A DNA stretch of 64,000 bases, from positions 248,001 to 312,000 of the forward strand of contig JANEZZ010001477.1 in NCBI GenBank assembly GCA_026122225.1, in the 5' to 3' direction. The stretch is from Heloderma charlesbogerti (taxonomy: Eukaryota; Chordata; Lepidosauria; Squamata; Helodermatidae). The notes beneath the pieces are model-generated. The model saw only the letters and a program-made list of their open reading frames with translations, did not search any database and had not been told where the DNA came from. Below, one piece after another: positions 54,539-63,983 of the stretch (the first letter of the stretch is position 1; every line of letters begins with the position of its first letter). Position numbers and translations under genes: made by a program.

Positions 54539-55204
54539 GTGGACAGAGAATGTAATTTGTTCCACGCTACTTGCACTGGTGGGCAGGATTGAGGAACAGC
54601 AGAAACTCCAGGGATGCAATGTCCTTCTGTGTCAGGGGTGGGCCACATGCACCCCCTGGCCATTTTTGCAGCCCTCACTGCCCCCCCCCCCACGGCAACT
54701 GAATTTGTTACCGAGAAAGGGGAGAATTCCCCCTTGTTTTCAAAAAACAATCCACGATTTGCCACTGAAATTTGTCAACGCAGTAACACAGCAGCAAAAA
54801 AAGGTTTGATTTTAAAGCAGAATTGGCCCCTTTTTGGCTGCTCCACTGCCAAATTTTGGTGGTAATTTGACAGGGGGTTGGGACACAGGTGCAGTCCCCA
54901 ATGACCCTTGGAACATTGTAAATATGCATGTAGGGGTGACAGGTTTTCTGGCACATTTAGACTATGCATCTGCATTGGGCCTGAACATTATGTCTCTCAG
55001 TTAAAAAAGAAAAGAAAAAGACGTGTGAGACCTTATGGATTTAAGCAAAAAGGTCAGGAGCACAAGCAAGCTGTACTCAGAGAATCAATAGGATAGGAAG
55101 TGAGCAAACCAGCAAACAAGGATTCATTGAAAAAGCAAACAGCCGGCAGGCCTAAGTCCAGATGACCTTCTGTTACCTTAGGCCTAGGTGGTTGTTGCTC
55201 CTTT
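54539..55204. other. Unassigned sequence
   Basis: GTCAGGGGTGGGCCACATGC near 54632 may be the end of an unclassified hAT-like repeat. Nothing else is recognised. Confidence 0.4.
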
Positions 55205-55505
55205 CCCCTTGCTCAGTGCCAGCCCTACCATTAGGCAGAGTGAGGCAGTTGCCTAAGGTGGCAGATGCTAAGAGGTGGCAGGAAGGTGTTCAAAGAGAGA
55301 GCTGTGTGCCACACAGCCTGCCCTGCACCCCTAAGCTGGTATGCTGCCTTCAGGTGTGGCAGAGGATACTGTCCCATCGCCAATGTTGAAGAAAGCTTTA
55401 ATTGTCAGACTAGTCAGCTTTTGTACATGGAATGGGAAGGGGTGCCATCTTGTTCTTCACCTCAGGCAGCAAACTATCTTTGGCCAGCCTTGCTCTTGCT
55501 CCCTA
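55205..55505. repeat. Dispersed repeat, uninterrupted copy
   Basis: GTTGCCTAAGGTGGCAGATG, CTGCCCTGCACCCCTAAGC and CACCTCAGGCAGCAAACTAT align with the interrupted copy at 15791-16745. The class is unknown. Confidence 0.65.
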
Positions 55506-56019
55506 GTTGGTGGTAGCGTTTGATAACAGCACTGTTTCTAGGTGCAGGAGAATTCTATATTTAGTTAAGGAAACAAGTGCTCAGGTTGGGACTAGGAAAG
55601 ATATCCTGACCTAGCTGGCCAGTGCCTAAGGACCTGTGTTGTCAATATGCTCAAGGCTTGATTCTTGTGGGAGTGAGGCAGTTTCAGAATGTTCAGTGCT
55701 CCCAGGCAGAGCTAAGTTCAGGGGCATCATTTAGGAAGGGCACTGTCTCTCCCCTCCACCCCCAATACTCCAGACCACATATTTGCAGGATCATCTGTAT
55801 TTCTGGCCAACCCTCAGTTCTATGCTCTGAGAGATGCTTGTTACAGATGGACCTATGTGCTGGGTATGCATGCCAAAGGCGCATATCTCCTTACATATGG
55901 GGGAGAAAGGGTGGCTATTTGATGATAACATTGCTTAAGTTGTTATGCAAGGTACAGAAAAGTAACCACAACAAATATTCTTAAAATGACCCAGGGTTTT
56001 TTGTTTGTTTGCAATTTAT
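55506..56019. other. Unassigned sequence
   Basis: No feature recognised. Confidence 0.35.
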
Positions 56020-56250
56020 TTCTTTTATTTTATTTATTATTATATTTATATCTCATCTTTTTTCCTCTTGCAAGGAACTGAAGGTAGCTCACATGTTCCT
56101 CCTCCTCCTTTCCATTTTATCCTCACAACAACCCTGTGAGGTAGGTTAGGCTGAGAGTCAGTGACTGGCCCAAAGTCACCCAGTGAACTTCATGGCTGAG
56201 TGAGGACTAGAACCCAGATCTATGGAGTCCCAGTCCAATACACTGGCTCT
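56020..56250 (-). mobile_element. tRNA-derived SINE with L2-like tail
   Basis: TATTTATATCTCATCTTTTT (inverted tail), CCTCACAACAACCCTGTGAG and GACTGGCCCAAAGTCACCCA (body), then GAGTCCCAGTCCAATACAC at the head end. The head is slightly truncated. Confidence 0.82.
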
Positions 56251-57129
56251 ATCCAATATTAGTCCTACTTAAAGTAGACCCATTGAAATTAATGGGATGC
56301 AAGTAGACTAACATTAGATACAACTTTTAATCATGAATATAGCCATACAGAAAGGAAACTTGCATGAGGCTTCTCTTATGCCAAAAAGGCTGAAGTTGAT
56401 TTTGCTTCCACTCCCAAAGCAAGTCTCAGCTCATGCCAGCATAAAACTGGAGTAACTTTATGGCTTTTAATTCTGTCCCCGCCCCCCACCCTGAAGTCAG
56501 ACTCACACCCTTTCAATGGAAATTCTGCTATGACAACTGGTTATATAAAAATATCATCATACAACCTGGTGAGAAGCATCAGACAGACTGTTGCCTACAC
56601 TAGACAGAAAGGAGGACTAAACATTTTCCACATATGCTATTTTGTAATGATGTCAAAGGAGTGATTCCAGACTTAACAGCAATGAGAGCGCATCTGGCTG
56701 TTGTGTTCATTTATCACCCCAATTGGTGCTACTTATGGCACATCAACCCGAGTGTGACCTGGGGCACTTTGCAGTGATGGGTGGGCTGTTGAGAGGCAGG
56801 GATGGCTCAAGCCATTTTGCAGTCTGAGGCAAAGAACAAGATGGTTCCCCTTCCTATTCCATGCACAAAAGCCGCCTGGCAGATGAATCTGTCTTCAACA
56901 TTGATGATGGGACAGCACCCTCCACTGCACGTGATGGCAGCAGGCTAACTCAAGGGGCTCAGAGCAGGCCGCATGGCACACGGGTCGCTCTTCCAACACC
57001 TTGTTGCTGCCTCCCAGCATCTGCCGCCTGAGGTGACTGCTTCACTCTGCCTCATGGCAGAGCTGGCCTTATTGGAGGGGCATGTGAGGACTCTGCAGAT
57101 GTTACATGTGTGCATGGATGGGCTGTGGA
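56251..57129. other. MITE remnant, then unassigned sequence
   Basis: 56255-56335 (TCCTACTTAAAGTAGACCCA; AATTAATGGGATGCAAGTAG) is a TAA-type MITE remnant. The rest is unassigned; 56800-57080 loosely resembles the dispersed repeat at 55205-55505. Confidence 0.4.
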
Positions 57130-57415
57130 GAGAAACAGGCTTCAAGCTTATCTTGAATAGCTGGAGAACTGGGACAAAAGGAATAAGTTGAATTTCAGTG
57201 GAGATGACTGTAAAGTTCTGTATTTAGAAGAATGTCCTGATGGTACAACAGTGGCACAGGCTGCCTCAGAAGGTGGCAGAAGGAACTCTCCTTCATTTGA
57301 GCATTTTAAGCAGAGGTTGGATGGCCACCAATCAGGGATGCCCTAGCAATAGATGTCCTGCACTGACAGGCGGTTGGACTAGATGACCTTTGGGGCACCT
57401 TCCAACCAGTGGTGC
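57130..57415 (+). mobile_element. CR1-clade LINE, 3' region
   Basis: GGCTGCCTCAGAAGGTGGC, TTTTAAGCAGAGGTTGGATG, GCGGTTGGACTAGATGACC and CACCTTCCAACCAGTG are consecutive blocks of CR1-type 3' ends. Upstream text (GACTGTAAAGTTCTGTATTT) also fits. The 8-bp tail is lost. Confidence 0.75.
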
Positions 57416-57610
57416 AGCTAGGCTTGGGCCTTGGGGCCAAAGTCCAGGGCCCTGCAGCCCATAGGGTGGGGCAAATGACTACCCAGAGAGTGGTAGGTGA
57501 TGGGGCAGCAGCAGACAAGCCTGACATCAACATCTGGGGCAGCATGGGCATGCCAGGTTCTATCAGGGCTGATGCTAGTCGTAGTCGTTGCATCTTTCTT
57601 TCTTTCTTTC

Positions 57611-57641
<31 letters not shown>

Positions 57642-58984
57642 TTTTTTTAAACATGTTATAGGTGGGGGCAACTGGATGGGTGGTTGCAAACTCTCATTTT
57701 ATTAGTTTTACTTTAAAAATATGTTATCTTTTCTACAACAAAATGATGCTTATTCCCCAGTAAATGTGCTTAGCATGCAGGCAGCAGAAGCAAACTCCAT
57801 TTAATTCATGTAGTGCTATGATCTGAGTAAGCTTAAAGTGCAAAACTGCATGTGCTTGGAGTATTTCTTTTTGTGTCAGGGTTGGCGAGCAATTTGGTTT
57901 GGCTTTTTCTTTTTCCTCTAATATACTGGGAATTTAGAAGCAGTTGTAAAGCATGGAATGAGGGTGGGGGTGGAGAAAAGTTTCGTTAGTTGTGCACTTC
58001 ACAACTGAAGCAATAATATATAGCCCCCCCCCCATAAGATCATGAAGTCCAGGTTCTAAAATTGCCTTGCTGCGCCACTGCTTCCAACACTATAATTCTA
58101 TTCTTCTCTTATTGGGTGCATTTTCCGTCTGCCCACTCCTTCCCTTTTAAGGTTTATTTGCCTTTTTTAAGAAAATGTGGATACCTACAGCAGTAGTCAG
58201 GGTGGAGTTTAAGGTCTGGGCCTTTGCATCATTGATGCAAGGATTCTCAAGCGCAGGAGGGTCATCTGCATGGGACTCTGTAGAGCTGGGTTTGGCCCAA
58301 GCAGAGACATTACTTCACTCAGTGGTCCATTGGTCTTACCCAGTACAAGACAGCTCCTTGCATCGGGCTTTCTTCTGATTACACAGCCGAGAAGGCACTG
58401 TATTTTAAGCACTGCAGATGGTGCTGATACCACCAGCAGTGGAACAGTACCGTTACTTGTAAATGTTAAGTGGCTTGTGTGCTTTAAACACAGCCAAGAA
58501 TGTCTCTGAAAATAGAATTACTGTTCTATACATCCACACTGGAATGAAAACTGGCAAGCGCGTTTGTGTGGTGTGTGTTGGTGGAGGGTGGATGGGGGTG
58601 AACCTCTGAAATGAAACGTCAGGGGAACTTTCCATTCATGGATTTAGATTTAAACAACCGTTGATGGCTATTACAAAAGAAAATGAAATCCACAATCTAA
58701 CCTCTTTTCCCTATAGCATTTATGTAAATGTATAAGCCCCGGTATCTCTCATGTGCCGGGAGTGTCACCCACACACCCACACTTAAGTCTAGATGTCAAA
58801 GTAAGTGACCTTTAAAAGTCATAAGCTGGGTGAACTTCTGGAGAGTGCAAGAGTTCAGTTCCAGAGCCGGGGAAAAGATGTCACCAATCCCTTGTGCCAT
58901 TCAGATGTCTGTCCCTGTTGATCAGGCACAGAGGAGAAGCTGACCTGTAACCCCCATGTAGAGAACTCCAATCTTCAGATATTA
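57416..58984. other. Unassigned, with (TTTC)n tract
   Basis: A TTTC/TTCT run lies at about 57595-57637 and a C run at about 58024-58033. 58640-58840 is AT-rich without repeat signature. I see no gene. Confidence 0.45.
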
Positions 58985-59151
58985 GTCGGGTGCCTCTTAC
59001 AAATTGACCCCAAAGAGGAAACACTTCATCCCCAAAGAGGACAAAAGAGGACACAGATTCGCATAACATGTACATATGGTAATTTATTTGTATAGATGCA
59101 CATTTAGAAATAATTATTATAATTTAAATAGAAATGTATCATAGTGTGTTA

Positions 59152-59505
59152 TAGGATGTATGGATTGTCTAAAATCCATTCCGTCTGCTTTTTGTAGAAT
59201 GTCAGGTGCCCTTTGTTCTGTCGTCTGCCCATCGCCGCAAGTGGGCTTTTGTGTTTCCAAATTTGTGCAAATGCACATTTTCACGCTTTAGCCTATGGGG
59301 GAAATACACATTTTGGGGCAGGTGTTTTCGCAGTCTTCCATGATGAAATTTGTGCAAAATTTGGGAAAGTTAGAAAATCGGTCTGCAAGTCCGCTGGATC
59401 CATCCGAGAAGGGGTGAGGAAGCTTGTCTGCTGAGGAATCTGCAGGTCGGATTCATGAAAATCTGAACTTATTTGGTTTCACTGTGGATTTCTCTGACCT
59501 CCATA
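59152..59505. mobile_element. hAT-like element, GTTGGAGAAATC type, inverted
   Basis: TAGGATGTATGGATTG at the left and GGATTTCTCTGACCTCCATA at the right, with GTGTGTTA (59144-59151) and GTGAGTTA (59506-59513), 7 of 8 matching. It is the same subfamily as 6343-6768, in reverse. Confidence 0.8.
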
Positions 59506-59554
59506 GTGAGTTAAGACTGTGACCAGGTCACTTGTTGTTCTTGCTCATTCTGTT

Positions 59555-60087
59555 TAGGGATGGGGGAGAAATCCTCCATGGACCCCAGTGAGAACGGATT
59601 CAAAAGAATCCAGCCCCCCAGAGTCTGTGGAGGATCAGAAGACTTACCTCTGCCACCTGGAGAAATCCTTGCTGGCCGGATCCTCCCTGCCAGCCGGCTC
59701 TGGAGTGCCAGCGATACGGCTGCCATTGCCCTGCATCCCTGCTTTTACGTGATAGGCTACGCAGATATTTGTGTAGCCTATCGCATTAATTAAAAGCAGG
59801 ACACCATTTGTGGCTGTAAAGGCTTAGTTTAAGGTAAATGCAGGTAAATGCAGCCATTTACGGTCAGAAATGGGTCCCGGATGCCATTTGCGGCTGCAGT
59901 CAATCTGGCCCACCAGCGATTTAGCAATGGCGGCCGTATTGCTGGCACTTTGGAGACAGCTGGCGGCTCCGCAGGCTTACTGCAGAATGGAGCCGGCCGG
60001 CAAGGATTCTGGGGGGGAGGGACAGATCACCTCCCCCCCCCCGCGGACCCCCGTGGATGCCAGGTAAGGGGGTTTCACACATCCCTA
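59555..60087. mobile_element. Hairpin-family hAT-like element
   Basis: TAGGGATGGGGGAGAAATCC at the left, GGTTTCACACATCCCTA at the right, with a perfect 8-bp duplication ATTCTGTT (59547-59554 and 60088-60095). The left donor is ACTTAC at 59642-59647 (minus-strand GTAAGT); the right is GTAAGG near 60064. It has a GTGATAGGCTACGCAGAT hairpin at about 59749-59786 and the TTAGTTTAAGGTAAATGC module also found at 33337-33427. Confidence 0.9.
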
Positions 60088-60199
60088 ATTCTGTTATCCT
60101 GGTGCAAACTGCTGATGGACAATTTCAAGGCCCCTCCCTCCTGCCTCTTCTTATTATGGTTATCTTTGAATTGGACTTGGACCAGACAGCCCTTCAAAT

Positions 60200-60561
60200 T
60201 AGGGATGTACGAATTCCTTACCTCATTCCGTTCTGGGGCTTCGATGGTGGGGGGGAGGCGATCCGTCCCTCCCCCCAGAATCCTCCCCAGCTGGCTCCGC
60301 TCCATGGCAAGGCAGCCATGCAGATGGCGGTCACTACAACGGCTGCCGTTCGCTGCTGCATCCACCGCCACTGCCACTGCCACTGCATCTGCTGCCACCG
60401 CCGCCTCCGCCTCCACCTCCAGGGAGGTCCATCCCCGGGGGGGGGGATTTCAGCGGTGGCGGGAGGGAGGCTGTTCTGCCACGGATTCCGGGGGGCCGGA
60501 TTCCAAAGAATCTGGCCTCACTGGAGTCCTCCTTCGAATAGGGGATTGGCCTCTGACAGCG
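60200..60561. mobile_element. Hairpin-family hAT-like element, short form
   Basis: TAGGGATGTACGAATTCC at the left. The right end has decayed to GGCCTCTGACAGCG but the 8-bp duplication CTTCAAAT is perfect (60192-60199 and 60562-60569). It contains the terminal GAGGCGATCCGTCCCTCC hairpin and a CCGCC-rich tract but lacks the TACGTA hairpins. Length 362 bp. Confidence 0.82.
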
Positions 60562-60604
60562 CTTCAAATAGAGGACTGAGAAAGCTAGTTGTTTATGTAC
60601 TCTG

Positions 60605-60990
60605 CCACACTAGGATTCTTTTGGTTTGCTGACCTTATTACACCAGTCTTGTATGAACTGCACGGGCTGCCAATTTGTTTCCAGACACAAGTCAAGGTGC
60701 TGGTACTTACCTATGAAGCCCTAACAGTGAAATTCTATGCACATTTCCTCAGGAGTAAATCTCATGAAAAGAGTGAAACTTATTTCAGAATGAACATGGT
60801 TAGGCTTGTACTTTAAGGGGCTTGGGGCTGGGATATCTGAAAGACCACCTCCTCCTGTATGAACTAGCCCATAGTTTAAGAACTTCTTTGGAGGCTGTTC
60901 GGCATGTCCCACCCCCAAGAAAGGCTAGGTCAGTGGAAGCATGGGCCAAAGAACAAGGCACAGCCCTGATCTCCCTTACAATAGGGGCAT
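60605..60990 (+). mobile_element. L2-group LINE fragment
   Basis: Plus-strand translation VLYELHGLPICFQTQVKVLV then LTYEAL matches the LRELHWLPI...FKVLVL segment seen at 1113-1610. A piece of TAA-type MITE (60725-60815; TCCTCAGGAGTAAATCTCAT) interrupts it. ORF2-like text resumes with KDHLLLYELAHSLRTSLEAV. It is a broken remnant. Confidence 0.7.
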
Positions 60991-60995
60991 CTGGT

Positions 60996-61216
60996 CAGTG
61001 GAGGCTGGTGACTCAGATTTCAATGGGGCAGGGATTCCATTCTGGGTTTTAGGCAAAACCAGCCAGAACTCTAAAGGAGCGATCCAAAGTGCTGAACCCT
61101 ATCCCCAAACTGGGTTTAGTACATTGGATAGCTATTTTCAGAGTTCTGGCTGGTTCTGACTGAACCTCAGAATGGAAGCACAGCCCCACCGAAATCAGAG
61201 CCACCAGCCTCCGCTG
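60996..61216. mobile_element. hAT-type MITE with CAGTGGAGGCTGGTG ends
   Basis: CAGTGGAGGCTGGTG at the left and CACCAGCCTCCGCTG at the right are near-perfect TIRs. CATCTGGT (60988-60995) and TATCTGGT (61217-61224) match at 7 of 8. The interior is a partial palindrome (GCCAGAACTCTAAAG and TTCAGAGTTCTGGC). The half copy at 24376-24466 is related. Confidence 0.82.
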
Positions 61217-61224
61217 TATCTGGT

Positions 61225-62154
61225 AGCTCTTCTTATGTGTCTTCCAGCGAATGCCAAGCACACCAGTCATGTTGAAATCAATGGGACTGAAGTGCCTAAC
61301 TGTGCACTATAAATCTCATTGATTTTTCATGTGGAATTAAGCATGCTCAGCTTTCCCTGGATTGTGTCCCTTACCCACACCGCTGTAGCCAAATGTTTCA
61401 GCTGTTTGGAAAAGAATTAGGGAGAATGAAATATTTAGTTTAGCACTTTTCCAAAGCTCAGAAATAAAAGAAAAGGTTTATATGAAAGTACCTGACAGCT
61501 TCATGGAGTTTTAAGCAAAATAATTGGTCTATTTTAAAATGTGCTTGGGCAGAGAATTGGCTCATTTAAATTTATGTAAGTTATTCCTTTCCCACAATCT
61601 CTTACAGATTGATTGCAAGCCTGCTGGAAAATAACTAGGAGGATTGTGCCAAAGCCTGATTTACTTTTTTACTTAGTTCTACATGATATTGATGGTATTC
61701 TGATGAAACATGGCATGGGCCTGGAGGCCACTGGCTATTTCAGTGGCAAATGCTGAGGCTGTGGGATCCAGGTTGCCCAGTTGCAACCTGGAGAAGGTGA
61801 CTTTACCTTTGAACATTACGCACCAGGAGATTACGCACCAGTTCCTTCCCCAGAACTTGTCCCCATCCTCTCTTCCTTTCCTACCTGCTGTAGCTAGCAA
61901 GTGGGATTCAGTATTGCCTGACAGTAGATGGGAAAAAGAGGGTGAGTGGAAGGACCAGCAAAGGAGCCCACATCTTCTTAATCAACTGCTGCATCATTTA
62001 TGTTAAAGGTGAAGTTAGTTCTTGCAGGTTGCAACAGAAGAAGAATCCTTCTCTAAGATGAGGATAGAAGGATTAAGCCAAGAGCAGTGATTCTATCAGG
62101 TCCATCGTGGCCCTGTTCAAGGACAGGGAAACAGTTACAGCTCCCCACCACCAC
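61225..62154. other. Unassigned, including possible conserved non-coding DNA
   Basis: 61390-61690 is AT-rich and complex without repeat signature (GTTTAGCACTTTTCCAAAGC; GCTCATTTAAATTTATGTAA). It is a candidate conserved element on the same weak grounds as 41599-42120. The rest is unassigned. Confidence 0.35.
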
Positions 62155-62281
62155 TAGGGATGTCAGAGAATTCCGCCACGGATCTCGGTGAGGCGAATGC
62201 CAGTGCATTCGGCCCCTCGAACTCCGTGGCGGAAAGGCCTGCCCCCCCGCCCCCCACGGATCCCCCCGGGACGAGACTTAC

Positions 62282-62377
62282 CTGGGGCGGATGTTCCGGG
62301 CAGCAGCGGTGGCGGCGGTGGCGGCAGCGGCGGCAGCTGCGGCGGCTGGTCTTCCGACTGGCTGCCACCGCCACCAT
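62282..62377 (-). other. ATG-to-donor mini-exon, 32 codons
   Basis: The minus-strand ATG at 62377 opens MVAVAASRKTSRRSCRRCRH, stop-free to CCCCAG|GTAAGT in phase 0, ending PPQ. It pairs with the plus-strand frame at 49722-49820. Confidence 0.45.
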
Positions 62378-63039
62378 TTCCAGTCTTGTTTAAAAAAAAA
62401 AAAAAAAGACGTGATAGGCTACGTAAAGATTTATGTAGCCTATCATGGCTAGTTTTTTTTTTAAACATGATGTGATAGGCTACGTAAATCTTTACGTAGC
62501 CTATCATGGCTGGGTGGTTTGTTTTTTTTTAAAAAAACAGCGTATGCAAATGGTGGTGGCTACGGCCGCTGCCATTTGCGTTCCTTATTTTTGGCCGTCT
62601 CAGTCTACGTAAATATTTACGTAGACTATGACGGCGAAAATAAAGGGGAACGCAAATAGCGTAGCGGGCGCTATTTGCGTCCCTTTTTGATTCGCCGTTT
62701 TAGCCTACGTAACGATTTACGTAGGCTAAAACAGTGAATCAGAAAGGGATGCAAATACCGCCTGCTACCCTATTTGCATTCCCCTTTATTTTCGCCATCA
62801 TAGTCTACGTAAATATTTACGTAGATTCAGACGGCCAAAAATAAGGAACACAAATGACGGCGGCCGTAGCCACTGCCAGTTGCGTACGCGTTCTCCCCCC
62901 CCCCCAAGCCCTCCACGGCCGGAAATCCGGCTGCGGATGGCTCTGGGCTGGGCTGGGCCTGGCCGGCTGCTCCGCGGAGCTGCCGCGGAGCACAGCTGGC
63001 CATCGAGGATTCCGGGGGGGAGGAACGGATCGCCTCCCC

Positions 63040-63567
63040 TGTCAGGGTGGACACTGAGCCCATAGAATCCCAGAGTAGTTCTGATTCGGAGGAAAAGCAG
63101 TCGCTCCTGGGAGAGGAGCGCGCCCCTTTTTCCCAGGGCCCGCAGCTGACAGAGTTTCCTCCCACCCACATTCCTAGATTAGAAAGCCGTCCAGGGAGTG
63201 ACCCAGCTCCGATAGCAGACTGGTTGGATGCGCGGCGCAGACGCAGAGAGCGGGGCCTAATGGAGAGTGCGGAAAGGAGGCGTAGCGCCCGGTTGGCGCT
63301 CAAAGAACGGTTGCGCCCAGAGGATCCAAGGGAAAAGGGGAGGGATTCTCTCTAGTCCTTATATTCAGGGGTCTGCCAGTAATTGCTTTTCAAATGGGGA
63401 CCAACTGTTCTAACTTGGGGCATAGGGATGCTGCTGCTCAGATCTAGTTGCTACTTGTAGAGCTGTTAAGTTGTAAAAGAAGAATAAAGCTTTGAAAAGA
63501 ATCCCTTTGTCTGTGTCTGGACTTGGCTACTGGATTAGACTGAGAGCCCTCCAAGGAGCCCTTGACA
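63040..63567 (+). mobile_element. Solo LTR (endogenous retrovirus or Gypsy type)
   Basis: It begins TGTCAGGGTGG, ends CCCTTGACA, and is flanked by TCCCC (63035-63039 and 63568-63572), a 5-bp target duplication. A TATA-like TTATATT lies near 63360 and AATAAA at 63483-63488, so the LTR reads on the plus strand. Length 528 bp. No internal gag, pol or env lies beside it, so it is a solo LTR left by recombination. A 102-codon Arg/Glu/Ser-rich frame (63047-63355) fills its U3 side; I do not recognise a product. Confidence 0.82.
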
Positions 63568-63665
63568 TCCCCCCCCCCCGTCGAGGATTCCAGGGGGAGG
63601 GACGGAATGCCTCCCCCCCCCATCAACATAATCCGTGAAAGGTAATTCACTTTCATACATCCCTA

Positions 63666-63793
63666 CACCACCTTCTTTTTTTAAAGGAAGGAAACTGTAA
63701 TTGGAAGTTTGGTGACTGCACAAGAGTTATTACATTCACACTGCATATTCCTGTGTTGTATGACTGACACTTGTGTCAGAGGAACTGAAACAC
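63666..63793. other. Short unassigned stretch
   Basis: No feature recognised. Confidence 0.4.
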
Positions 63794-63796
63794 TAA

Positions 63797-63929
63797 GGGC
63801 ACAATCCTATGCATGTTTAGACAGAGAAAAGGGCTACAGCTCCCAGCATTCCCCAGCCAGCCATGCTGGCTGGGGAATGCTGGGCAGGGTAGGTATTTTC
63901 TCTGTCTAAACATGCATAGGATCACACCC
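63797..63929. mobile_element. TAA-flanked palindromic MITE
   Basis: GGGCACAATCCTATGCATG at the left and CATGCATAGGATCACACCC at the right, flanked by TAA (63794-63796 and 63930-63932). The whole 133 bp folds: GTTTAGACAGAGAAAA pairs with TTTTCTCTGTCTAAAC, and CATTCCCCAGCCAGC pairs with GCTGGCTGGGGAATG. PIF/Harbinger-like. Confidence 0.85.
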
Positions 63930-63983
63930 TAAATTACTCACAGATCATATTCTTTGACATTCCAGCTGTTTTGAAATATGTTT

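Larger units (their letters stand above)
58985..60590 (-). mobile_element. TA-type MITE interrupted by three hAT-like elements
   Basis: Read inverted, pieces of the TA-type MITE occur in order at 58985-59151 (AGAGGACAAAAGAGGACAC; TTTAAATAGAAATGTATC), 59506-59554 (CTGTGACCAGGTCACTTG), 60088-60199 (GGACAATTTCAAGGCCCC) and 60562-60585 (CAAATAGAGGACTG). Three hAT-like elements fill the gaps, each with its own 8-bp target duplication. The far right end of the MITE is missing. Confidence 0.75.
62155..63665. mobile_element. Hairpin-family hAT-like element carrying a solo LTR
   Basis: TAGGGATGTCAGAGAATTCC at the left, CACTTTCATACATCCCTA at the right. ACCACCAC before and CACCACCT after share CACCAC but are low-complexity. 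The left donor is ACTTAC at 62276-62281 (minus-strand GTAAGT); the right has decayed (GTAATT). Hairpins at about 62411-62449, 62470-62506, 62600-62633 and 62698-62733 cover three stem variants. Without the LTR and its duplicated bases it would be about 978 bp. Confidence 0.85.
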
